Position numbers and translations under genes: made by a program. The notes under the pieces were generated by a model. That model searched no databases. It saw nothing but the letters and a program-made list of their open reading frames with translations, and had not been told where the DNA came from. This document shows positions 1-4,691 of a stretch of DNA of 5,491 nucleotides, in pieces (the stretch's first letter is position 1; every line of letters starts with the position of its first letter). Source of the stretch: Rhodospirillaceae bacterium (GTDB lineage Bacteria > Pseudomonadota > Alphaproteobacteria > Rhodospirillales > Magnetospirillaceae); contig JASLCK010000217.1 of the NCBI GenBank assembly GCA_030151865.1, positions 1 through 5,491 on the forward strand, read 5' to 3'.

Positions 1-243
1 CGGCGCAACGGGCTGGTCTTCAGCTTGGGCGATGCCGTGACAGTCACCCTGGCGGAAGCCAATCCCCTGACCGGCAGTCTTATTTTCCAGATGGTTGGTG
101 GTGGCTCGACCAATGCCTCGGGCGATCAGGGACGCCCCCGCCCGACAGGGGCCGCTCGTCCGGGCGGGCGCGATGTCCGTGTCCCCAAACGCAGCAAGAC
201 CATCAGTCGCGGCCGCAAGCCCAAGGGAAAGAAGAAGTTCTAG
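1..243 (+). CDS. rnr: Ribonuclease R, C-terminal end (partial, 5' end outside window)
   Basis: Frame 1 is open from the first base to a TAG at 241-243, giving the last 80 residues of a longer protein. The first 30 or so residues (FSLGDAVTVTLAEANPLTGS and what follows) match the last strands of the S1 RNA-binding domain of RNase R: a 'lGD.V.V.l.eA.p.tG.l.F' pattern. A Gly/Arg/Pro-rich linker follows, then a strongly basic tail ending in RGRKPKGKKKF, typical of RNase R. The family is a processive 3'-5' exoribonuclease that degrades structured RNA, and the S1 domain and basic tail help bind RNA. The catalytic RNB domain lies upstream, outside the window, so activity cannot be judged. The next gene starts 4 bases after the stop, which suggests one operon. 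Another S1-domain protein is possible, but the tail and its position make RNase R most likely. Confidence 0.82.
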   Translation, partial: RRNGLVFSLGDAVTVTLAEANPLTGSLIFQMVGGGSTNASGDQGRPRPTGAARPGGRDVRVPKRSKTISRGRKPKGKKKF

Positions 244-247
244 GGTG

Positions 248-1801
248 ATGCACGCGGCGCGCTGGATTTCCGCAAGCTTATTGTTGCTGACCAGCGCCTG
301 TACGCCGGTCAGCGAAGCCGCGCCCCTATCCAGCGAGGCGGCACGCCCCGAAGACGTCATCGCCTATGGCTTCGACGCCATCAAGGACCGCTATCTGACC
401 GACGTTTCCATCGGTGATCTGGCCCAGGAAAGCCTGAAAGGGCTGTCCGGGCTGGATCCGTCGCTGTCGATCGACCGGTCGTCGAACCGTCGCATTGTGC
501 TGCGTTACCGCGATGAACGGATCGCCGAACATCCGCTTCCCGCCGCCGATGACGCCCAGGGCTGGGCCAGCCTGATCGTCACCTTCGCCCATGCCGCCGC
601 CAAGGAATCCCCTGAACTGCGCAAGGCCGACGCCGAACGGCTTTACGAGACGGTTTTCGACGCCGCCCTGGCCCGGCTGGATATCTTTTCCCACTATGCC
701 GGCAATCACGAAGCCGATAACCGCCGCGCCCAGCGTAACGGCTTTGGCGGCGTCGGCGTGCGCTATCGCCCCCTGCCCGCCGACATCGCGGTGACCGAGG
801 TCATCCCGGAAACCCCCGCCGAGAAAGCCGGATTGAAAGCGGGGGATCACATCGCCCAAATCGACGGCAAAGCCGTCGGCGGCCTGTCCCATGACGATAT
901 CGGCAAATTGCTGCGCGGCCCAATCGACAGCCCGGTAACGCTGAAAGTCAAAAAGCAGGACACCCAGAAAGCCGCCCTGGTGGTGGTGCACCGCGCCCTG
1001 ATCCTGCCGCCGACCGTCACCACCACCGTGACCGACGACATCGCCACCATTCAGATCAGCGGCTTCAACCAGGGAACCGCCCATCTGCTGGCGGAAAGCC
1101 TGCAACGCGCCAGAAAGCCGCAAAAGGGCGGCAAGGCCCTGAAGGGGGTCATTCTGGACCTGCGCGGCAATCCCGGCGGTCTGCTGGACCAGGGGGTGGA
1201 AAGCGCGGCCCTGTTCATGGCCCCCGGACGGATCGTTTCGACCCAGGGCCGTCATCCGGCCTCGGTCCAGATTTTTGATGTCGCCAGCCGAGGCCCGGCC
1301 TTGGACCTGCCGCTGGCGGTTCTGGTGGACGGGCAATCGGCCTCGGCGGCGGAGATCGTCGCCTCGGCCCTTCAGGATTCCGGCCGCGCGGTGGTGGTCG
1401 GCACCAACAGCTTCGGCAAGGGCACGGTGCAGACCGTGGTGCATCTGCCCAACGACGGCGAGATGACCCTGACTTGGTCACGCTATTACAGCCCGTCAGG
1501 ATACGCCCTGCACGGCCTTGGGGTGTTTCCCTCGGTTTGTACCGCGCAATCTGACAAACCGGCCTCGCTGCTGCTTAAAACCGCTTTGGAGGACAGGGAA
1601 GAAACCCAGAAGGTTTTGACCCAATGGCGTCAAACAGCCGTCGATGATCAGGAAGAGCGGCGCAGACTGCGCGGCCTGTGCCCGGCAGCCGAGCATGACG
1701 ACGCCACCCCCGACGAAGACTTGGCCCGGCAAATTCTCAAAGATGGGCGGCTTTACAGGCGGCTTTTGGCCCCCGCAGGCAACCGGTCGGTCGGGAATTA
1801 A
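248..1801 (+). CDS. S41 family C-terminal processing protease, probable lipoprotein
   Basis: A 517-residue serine endopeptidase of the CtpA/Tsp family, which cleaves non-polar C-terminal tails of periplasmic or envelope proteins. I chose the ATG at 248 because a signal sequence follows directly (six residues, then a hydrophobic run) and it ends in TSAC at residues 15-18, an acceptable lipobox with Cys18 as the lipidation site. A purine-rich AAGGGAAAGAAG inside the rnr end can act as ribosome site. The PDZ domain spans about residues 165-240 (GFGGVGVRYR, later AGLKAGDHI) and the protease core about 255-430. The core has DLRGNPGG at 304-311, QSASAAE with Ser366 as nucleophile, Asp377, and FGKGTVQ with the general-base Lys391 and Gln395. 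The Ser-Lys spacing of 25 and Ser-Asp spacing of 11 equal those of E. coli Tsp (S430, D441, K455). All catalytic residues are therefore present. The charged C-terminal 85 residues match nothing I know. The in-frame extension back to 95 overlaps rnr and would bury the signal peptide. Confidence 0.93.
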   Translation: MHAARWISASLLLLTSACTPVSEAAPLSSEAARPEDVIAYGFDAIKDRYLTDVSIGDLAQESLKGLSGLDPSLSIDRSSNRRIVLRYRDERIAEHPLPAADDAQGWASLIVTFAHAAAKESPELRKADAERLYETVFDAALARLDIFSHYAGNHEADNRRAQRNGFGGVGVRYRPLPADIAVTEVIPETPAEKAGLKAGDHIAQIDGKAVGGLSHDDIGKLLRGPIDSPVTLKVKKQDTQKAALVVVHRALILPPTVTTTVTDDIATIQISGFNQGTAHLLAESLQRARKPQKGGKALKGVILDLRGNPGGLLDQGVESAALFMAPGRIVSTQGRHPASVQIFDVASRGPALDLPLAVLVDGQSASAAEIVASALQDSGRAVVVGTNSFGKGTVQTVVHLPNDGEMTLTWSRYYSPSGYALHGLGVFPSVCTAQSDKPASLLLKTALEDREETQKVLTQWRQTAVDDQEERRRLRGLCPAAEHDDATPDEDLARQILKDGRLYRRLLAPAGNRSVGN

Positions 1802-1830
1802 AAAAATGGCGTTTTAGACCACAGATTGTC

Positions 1831-1858
1831 TTGACAACGCCGGAACATGCTGTATTTT
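1831..1858 (+). promoter_or_regulatory. Predicted sigma70-type promoter of rpmG
   Basis: A perfect -35 hexamer TTGACA lies at 1831-1836. It is followed after 16 bp by TATTTT at 1853-1858, a four-of-six match to the -10 consensus. Transcription would start near 1865, leaving a leader of about 36 bases with a GGGG (1889-1892) eight bases before the rpmG ATG as a weak ribosome site. The 99-base gap between the protease stop and rpmG shows no convincing terminator, so some read-through from the protease operon is possible. Confidence 0.62.
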
Positions 1859-1900
1859 GCGCCCCTCTGAAGTCGTCACCTTGAATTCGGGGTTTTTAAA

Positions 1901-2068
1901 ATGGCTAAGCCCGCCACCATTCTCATCAAGCTGCTCAGCACCGCTGGCACCGGCTTTTTTTACGTGGCGAAGAAGAACCCGCGTAAGACGACCGAAAAGC
2001 TTGAATTCCGCAAGTATGATCCGGTCGTGCGGAAGCATGTTCAGTTCAAGGAAGCCAAGATTAAGTAA
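1901..2068 (+). CDS. rpmG: 50S ribosomal protein L33
   Basis: This 55-residue gene encodes ribosomal protein L33, a small component of the large ribosomal subunit. It begins MAKPATILIKLLSTAGTGFF and ends KYDPVVRKHVQFKEAKIK. That pattern closely follows E. coli L33, which is also 55 residues long and also has the SAGTGxFY, KLExxKxDPVVRxHV and KEAKIK segments. There is no CxxC pair, so it is the zinc-independent form that lacks the four zinc-binding cysteines of some paralogues. The ATG at 1901 is the only sensible start: a TTGACA-type promoter lies upstream and a terminator begins 35 bases after the stop, so rpmG is probably a single-gene transcription unit. I am very sure of the identification. 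Confidence 0.97.
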   Translation: MAKPATILIKLLSTAGTGFFYVAKKNPRKTTEKLEFRKYDPVVRKHVQFKEAKIK

Positions 2069-2102
2069 TCTGGCTGCCTGACTGGCATACTGATCTTCAG
2101 CG

Positions 2103-2133
2103 AACGCCCGCCGACAATTGTCGCGGGCGTTTT
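2103..2133 (+). terminator. Intrinsic terminator after rpmG
   Basis: AACGCCCGC (2103-2111) pairs perfectly with GCGGGCGTT (2123-2131), a 9-bp GC-rich stem with an 11-base loop. The run of four T at 2130-2133 is short and partly inside the stem. The loop region also carries the 12-bp palindrome CGACAATTGTCG (2112-2123), which offers an alternative smaller fold. It stands 35 bases past the rpmG stop and about 70 before the next gene, the expected place for the end of the rpmG transcript. Confidence 0.75.
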
Positions 2134-2136
2134 GCT

Positions 2137-2165
2137 TTGGCGAGTCCGATGGGAACGGCTTAAGC
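2137..2165 (+). promoter_or_regulatory. Weak candidate promoter for the FAD oxidoreductase
   Basis: TTGGCG at 2137-2142 and TTAAGC at 2160-2165 are separated by 17 bp. Both hexamers match the sigma70 consensus only partly. The location, just after the rpmG terminator and 36 bases before the ATG at 2202, is the main support. No clear Shine-Dalgarno sequence precedes that ATG. Confidence 0.25.
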
Positions 2166-2201
2166 TGTCAGTTCCACCCCCTCGCCACAAAGACCCCGCC
2201 C

Positions 2202-3605
2202 ATGGGCAAGATTGCCTTTGAAAGCCACAGCCCCTCCGCCGATGCCGTCAGAACCGCGTTAGACGGCTGCCACCAGGGGGCTTTCTGGCTGGACGATCTG
2301 CCACCCCAACCGCCGCACCCATCCGCCAGCGGAGCCCTGAAAACCGATCTGCTGATTGTCGGCGGAGGGTTCCTGGTCCTGTGGTGCGCCCTGATCGCCA
2401 AGGAACGCCACCCCGACCGAACGGTCTGCCTGATCGAAGCCGAGCGGCTGGGCTGGGCGGCATCCGGCCGCAATGGCGGCTTTTGCGAAGCCAGCCTGAC
2501 CCATGGCGAGAAAAACGGCCGTCAACGCTGGCCCGACGAATACGAGACGCTGGAGCGGCTGGGCCAGGACAATTTGCAAGCCCTGGAAGACACCCTGCGC
2601 CGCTATGCCATCGACTGCGATTACGAGGCCAATGGCCTTTTGACCGTCGCAGTCGAACCTTATCAGGACGCCCTGCTGCGCCGCGCCCCCGATTATCTGG
2701 ATCAAGCCAGCGTGCGGCAGGAACTGAATTCGCCGCTGTTTCTGTCCGGCCAGTGGGACAAGACCTCGACCGCCACGCTGCACCCCGCCAAACTGGTGCG
2801 CGGGCTGGCGCGGGCAGCGGCGGGGTTGGGCGTGACACTTTACGAAAACACCCAAGCCGTCGCCTTGCACGGGGCAAACGACACCGTTTTGGTGAAGACC
2901 CGGCGCGGCCAGATCACAGCGCAGAACGTCATCCTGGCCACCAACGCCTTTCCATCGCTGTTGTGGCGATACCGTCTGCACACCATTCCGATTTACGATT
3001 ACGTCCTGGTCAGCGAACCGCTGAGCGATCAGCAGCGTCAAGCCCTGGGTTGGACCCACCGTCAGGCCGTCGCCGATATGGGCAACCAGTTCCACTATTA
3101 CCGCCTGACCCGTGACAACCGCGTTCTGTTTGGCGGGTATGACGCCATCTATCACTATGGCGGCAAGATCAAAGCGGATCAGGAAAACCGCGACGCCAGC
3201 CATCAGCGGCTGGCCGCGCATTTCCTGGCCCTGTTCCCGCAATTGGCAGGCATCCGCTTCACTCACAAATGGGCTGGGGTCATCGACACATCCACCCGGT
3301 TCTGCGCGTTCTATGGCAGCGCCCACGAGGGGCGGACCGCTTATGCGGCGGGCTTTACCGGACTGGGCATTGCCGCCACCCGCTTTGCCGCCGACGTCCT
3401 GCTGGACAAACTGGACAGCCAGGACAACGAGCGCACACGCCTGCGCATGGTCAACGAAACACCCCTGCCCTTTCCGCCCGAACCGCTTACCTATGCCGCC
3501 GTGCAGACCATGCGCTGGTGTCTGGACCAAGCCGACCACAACCAAGGCCGCCGCAACCCAGTGCTGCGCACCCTGGACCGGTTGGGTTTGGGATTCGATT
3601 CATAA
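2202..3605 (+). CDS. FAD-dependent oxidoreductase, DAO (glycine/D-amino-acid oxidase) family
   Basis: A 467-residue protein of the DAO family (COG0665 type), flavoenzymes that oxidise amino acids or amines at a C-N bond. The overall pattern resembles E. coli gamma-glutamylputrescine oxidase PuuB, but the substrate cannot be told from sequence. Residues 49-61 form the dinucleotide-binding turn (DLLIVGGGFLVLW), with Glu79 at the end of the second strand (CLIEAERLG) to bind the FAD ribose. AASGRNGGF at 86-94 is the usual second FAD motif. Substrate-domain features include CDYEANGLL near 139 and YYRLTRDNRVLFGGYD at 299-314. The C-terminal FAD motif is YAAGFTGLGIAATRFAADVL (381-400). Oddly, the GxGxxG motif reads GGGFLV: Val59 stands where the third glycine is expected. 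An in-frame extension to 2118 runs into the rpmG terminator and was not used. The gene seems to be its own unit, ending at a hairpin. Confidence 0.87.
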   Translation: MGKIAFESHSPSADAVRTALDGCHQGAFWLDDLPPQPPHPSASGALKTDLLIVGGGFLVLWCALIAKERHPDRTVCLIEAERLGWAASGRNGGFCEASLTHGEKNGRQRWPDEYETLERLGQDNLQALEDTLRRYAIDCDYEANGLLTVAVEPYQDALLRRAPDYLDQASVRQELNSPLFLSGQWDKTSTATLHPAKLVRGLARAAAGLGVTLYENTQAVALHGANDTVLVKTRRGQITAQNVILATNAFPSLLWRYRLHTIPIYDYVLVSEPLSDQQRQALGWTHRQAVADMGNQFHYYRLTRDNRVLFGGYDAIYHYGGKIKADQENRDASHQRLAAHFLALFPQLAGIRFTHKWAGVIDTSTRFCAFYGSAHEGRTAYAAGFTGLGIAATRFAADVLLDKLDSQDNERTRLRMVNETPLPFPPEPLTYAAVQTMRWCLDQADHNQGRRNPVLRTLDRLGLGFDS

Positions 3606-3637
3606 AAAAAGCGCCCCCATCTGGACGGGGACGCTTT
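3604..3637. terminator. Bidirectional terminator between the convergent oxidoreductase and divK genes
   Basis: AAAGCG (3608-3613) pairs with CGCTTT (3632-3637) and CCCC (3615-3618) with GGGG (3627-3630). One C-A mismatch lies in the stem and the loop has eight bases. On the minus strand the stem is followed by seven T (complement of 3604-3610), so it is a strong terminator for divK. On the plus strand the tail is only TTTAT, so it is weaker for the oxidoreductase. The oxidoreductase stop codon (3603-3605) overlaps the A-run. Confidence 0.82.
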
Positions 3638-3660
3638 ATCGGTGACCGGGCGTTCAAAGC

Positions 3661-4026
3661 TCAGCTCAGAAACTTTGCCACAGTCTGCAAGAAATTGGCG
3701 ACCGAGATGGGCTTGGCGATATAGCCTTCGCACCCGCCTTCGCGGATTTTTTCCTCGTCCCCCTTCATGGCAAAGGCAGTCACGGCAATGACCGGAATCG
3801 CCTTCAAATCAGGGTCGGCCTTCAACATCTTGGTGATTTCCAGACCGGAAATCTCCGGTAGCTGAATATCCATCAAAATCAGATCGGGTTTATTGTCACG
3901 GGCCAAAGTCAAAGCCTCTCGACCATCCTTGGTCTGCAAGGTTTCATAACCGTGCGCCTGCAGAAGGTCATTGAACAGCTTCATGTTCAGTTCGTTGTCT
4001 TCAACGATCAGTATCTTCTTCGCCAT
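3661..4026 (-). CDS. divK: DivK-type single-domain response regulator
   Basis: A 121-residue receiver domain with no output domain. The start MAKKILIVEDNELNMKLF, the phosphorylation site LILMDIQLPEISGLE and the segment VTAFAMKGDEEKIREGGCE match Caulobacter DivK closely enough for a confident name. The acidic pocket is Glu9-Asp10, the phospho-acceptor Asp53 (same number as in Caulobacter), the switch Thr83 and the conserved Lys105 (KPIS). In Caulobacter and relatives DivK is phosphorylated by DivJ, dephosphorylated by PleC, and controls CtrA through DivL-CckA. That role here is inferred from orthology. The ATG at 4024-4026 gives the same N-terminus as known DivK proteins; upstream in-frame ATGs at 4048-4050 and 4063-4065 would add 8 or 13 residues that homologues lack. 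It ends 24 bases from a strong terminator. No pleD lies downstream, although the two form an operon in Caulobacter. Confidence 0.94.
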   Translation of the reverse strand: MAKKILIVEDNELNMKLFNDLLQAHGYETLQTKDGREALTLARDNKPDLILMDIQLPEISGLEITKMLKADPDLKAIPVIAVTAFAMKGDEEKIREGGCEGYIAKPISVANFLQTVAKFLS

Positions 4027-4073
4027 CCCGACACCCAGATCCCCGGACATTCGCCCCTTAAACACATAAGGCC

Positions 4074-4102
4074 ATCATGGGCAATATCCAGCCGCAAGTC
4101 AA
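4074..4102 (-). promoter_or_regulatory. Predicted sigma70-type promoter of divK
   Basis: Read on the minus strand, TTGACT (complement of 4097-4102) is followed after 17 bp by CATGAT (complement of 4074-4079). Each hexamer is one or two mismatches from consensus and the spacing is ideal. Transcription would start near 4067, giving a leader of about 40 bases. It sits in the 85-base gap between the DUF423 stop and divK, so divK need not depend on the upstream gene. I saw no paired TTAA half-sites (CtrA box) or GANTC methylation site here. Confidence 0.58.
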
Positions 4103-4111
4103 ACCGACTTG

Positions 4112-4489
4112 TCATGCCAAGGTCTTCATCCGCCAAGCGCAAATAGCCAGCGACACCCAGCCCAGAATGAACGAAGTCCCACCAAAGGGGGCAAGCTGCG
4201 CCCAAGGCAGGTCTGCCAGCGCCATGGCATAAAGCGCGCCAGGAAACAACAGACTGCCCAGGCAAAAAAACACCCCGGCCAATCTGGCCCAAATTCCGCC
4301 CTTTTCTTGCAGGGCGACAACCCCCAGCAGGGCCAGGGCGTGATAGATCTGATAACGTGACGCCTTATCGGCCAATTCCTGGGCGTGCCCGTCCAGGCCA
4401 TGGGAAGCATAAGCCCCCAGGGCGACGGCGATCGCCCCGCTCAGCCCGGCAAAGATCAAAAAGAAACGGCTGCACCGCGCAAAGTTCAT
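4112..4489 (-). CDS. DUF423 family small integral membrane protein
   Basis: A 125-residue membrane protein of the DUF423 family (E. coli YgdD type), whose biochemical function is not established. Four hydrophobic segments are visible, at about residues 9-28, 47-61, 66-91 and 100-118. Family signatures are GAYASHGL (25-32; usually GA.G.HGL), YQIYHALALLG (46-56), LFPGALYAMAL (81-91) and PFGGTSFILGW (101-111). I favour the ATG at 4487-4489 because an AGGGA on the minus strand sits nine bases before it. The ATG two codons earlier (4493-4495) is also possible but only three bases from that site. An in-frame TTG at 4573 would add 28 residues, but it lies inside a terminator hairpin and the addition is mostly a 7-residue tandem repeat. 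It stands between the CRP-like gene's terminator and divK; I see no functional link to either. Confidence 0.88.
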   Translation of the reverse strand: MNFARCSRFFLIFAGLSGAIAVALGAYASHGLDGHAQELADKASRYQIYHALALLGVVALQEKGGIWARLAGVFFCLGSLLFPGALYAMALADLPWAQLAPFGGTSFILGWVSLAICAWRMKTLA

Positions 4490-4499
4490 CTTCATCAAT

Positions 4500-4541
4500 C
4501 CCTGTTGATAAAACATCTGGCCCTGTTGATAAAACATCTGG
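4500..4541. repeat. Perfect 21-bp tandem duplication before the DUF423 gene
   Basis: Two identical head-to-tail 21-bp copies occupy 4500-4520 and 4521-4541. Each begins CCCTGTTGATAAAAC on the plus strand and ends CATCTGG. On the minus strand each copy carries TTTTAT, resembling a -10 element, and CAACAGGG, whose AGGG is the likely ribosome site of the DUF423 gene in the copy nearest to it. TTGCTC (4556 to 4551, minus strand), 16 bp upstream of the first TTTTAT, could serve as a poor -35. The duplication may therefore have copied a promoter or ribosome-binding segment. It is also a multiple of three and keeps the reading frame open. Confidence 0.9.
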
Positions 4542-4554
4542 GCAAGATGTGAGC

Positions 4555-4583
4555 AAAAAAAGGGCCGGGACAAGCCCGGCCTT
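4555..4583 (-). terminator. Strong intrinsic terminator behind the CRP-like gene / candidate small RNA
   Basis: GGCCGGG (4563-4569) pairs perfectly with CCCGGCC (4575-4581) around a five-base loop. A G-T wobble and an A-T pair extend the stem to nine pairs. On the minus strand it is followed by seven T (complement of 4555-4561), a textbook Rho-independent terminator. It lies 108 bases past the regulator's stop and about 65 before the DUF423 start, so it should separate these genes. On the plus strand the tail (TTAAGTTTC) is poor. Confidence 0.88.
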
Positions 4584-4640
4584 AAGTTTCTCTTGAGGGA
4601 AAAAGATACAGGGCGTCACACTTGGCAACATCCAGTATCG
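4555..4640 (-). ncRNA. Candidate small RNA of about 85 nt, predicted under CRP-type control
   Basis: This is a prediction. The minus strand from about 4640 to the T-run at 4555 is framed by a CRP-type palindrome plus a TATGAT -10 element upstream and a strong intrinsic terminator downstream. No plausible protein is encoded: the reading frame that crosses it has no ribosome site and runs through the terminator. GATAC near the 5' end (4639 to 4635) can pair with GTATC (4609 to 4605) to form a 5' hairpin. An unpaired stretch TTTTTCCCTCAAGAG then precedes the terminator stem, a layout common in trans-acting small RNAs. It could instead be just the 3' untranslated end of the regulator mRNA. Confidence 0.42.
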
Positions 4641-4653
4641 GAGGTGGATCATA
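4641..4653 (-). promoter_or_regulatory. Predicted class II CRP-dependent promoter (-10 element)
   Basis: On the minus strand TATGAT (4653 to 4648) matches the sigma70 -10 consensus at five of six positions. The start point would be near 4640. That places the centre of the upstream CRP-type palindrome (between 4681 and 4682) about 41.5 bp before it, the exact geometry of class II CRP promoters, where the bound regulator overlaps the -35 region. The -35 region itself is purine-rich (GGGGGAAGGGGAAA) and unlike TTGACA, as expected for an activator-dependent promoter. Confidence 0.5.
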
Positions 4654-4672
4654 GTCGTTTCCCCTTCCCCCG

Positions 4673-4690
4673 CTGTGACGCGCGTCACAG
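4673..4690. promoter_or_regulatory. Perfect CRP-type operator palindrome
   Basis: CTGTGACGCGCGTCACAG is a perfect 18-bp palindrome and contains TGTGA-N6-TCACA, the full E. coli CRP consensus. It begins one base after the stop codon (4694 to 4692) of a CRP-family gene. That protein's recognition helix keeps the Arg, Glu and Arg that contact TGTGA in E. coli CRP. As RNA it could also fold into a 7-bp hairpin with a GCGC loop at the end of the regulator mRNA, but no T-run follows, so it is not a terminator. Symmetry means it could also act toward the plus strand, where the best -10 I can find (TCTACA, 4714-4719) is poor. Confidence 0.72.
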
Positions 4691-4691
4691 A

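Noticed and set aside
95..247. Longer start for the S41 protease
   Set aside because: It would overlap about 150 bases of rnr and bury the lipoprotein signal peptide at residue 52.
326..1444. 372-residue minus-strand open frame opposite the protease
   Set aside because: It is the complement of a gene with complete catalytic motifs. The translation is low-complexity Gly/Ala/Gln-rich and matches no family, as expected of an antisense frame in GC-rich DNA.
2118..2201. Longer start for the FAD oxidoreductase
   Set aside because: The extension begins inside the rpmG terminator hairpin and upstream of any plausible transcript start.
2259..3545. 428-residue minus-strand open frame opposite the FAD oxidoreductase
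   Set aside because: It is the antisense of a clear DAO-family gene. It shows no recognisable domains, and has no promoter or ribosome site of its own.
4027..4111. CtrA or GANTC cell-cycle sites in front of divK
   Set aside because: I found no TTAA-N7-TTAA pair and no GANTC in this gap. The lone TTTAAG is not enough.
4500..4541. FNR-type site (TTGAT-N4-ATCAA) in the 21-bp repeats
   Set aside because: Each copy has one good half (TTGAT / ATCAA) but the other half reads AGATG, so only half-sites are present.
4490..4573. Longer start (TTG at 4573) for the DUF423 protein
   Set aside because: The TTG lies in the loop and stem of the terminator. The extra residues are a tandem duplication absent from the family, and two ATGs with a ribosome site lie further on.
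4365..4688. 107-residue minus-strand frame crossing the gap behind the CRP-like gene
   Set aside because: It starts within the operator and runs through a strong terminator into another frame of the DUF423 gene. Its internal ATG at 4652 overlaps the -10 element, and no ribosome site is seen.
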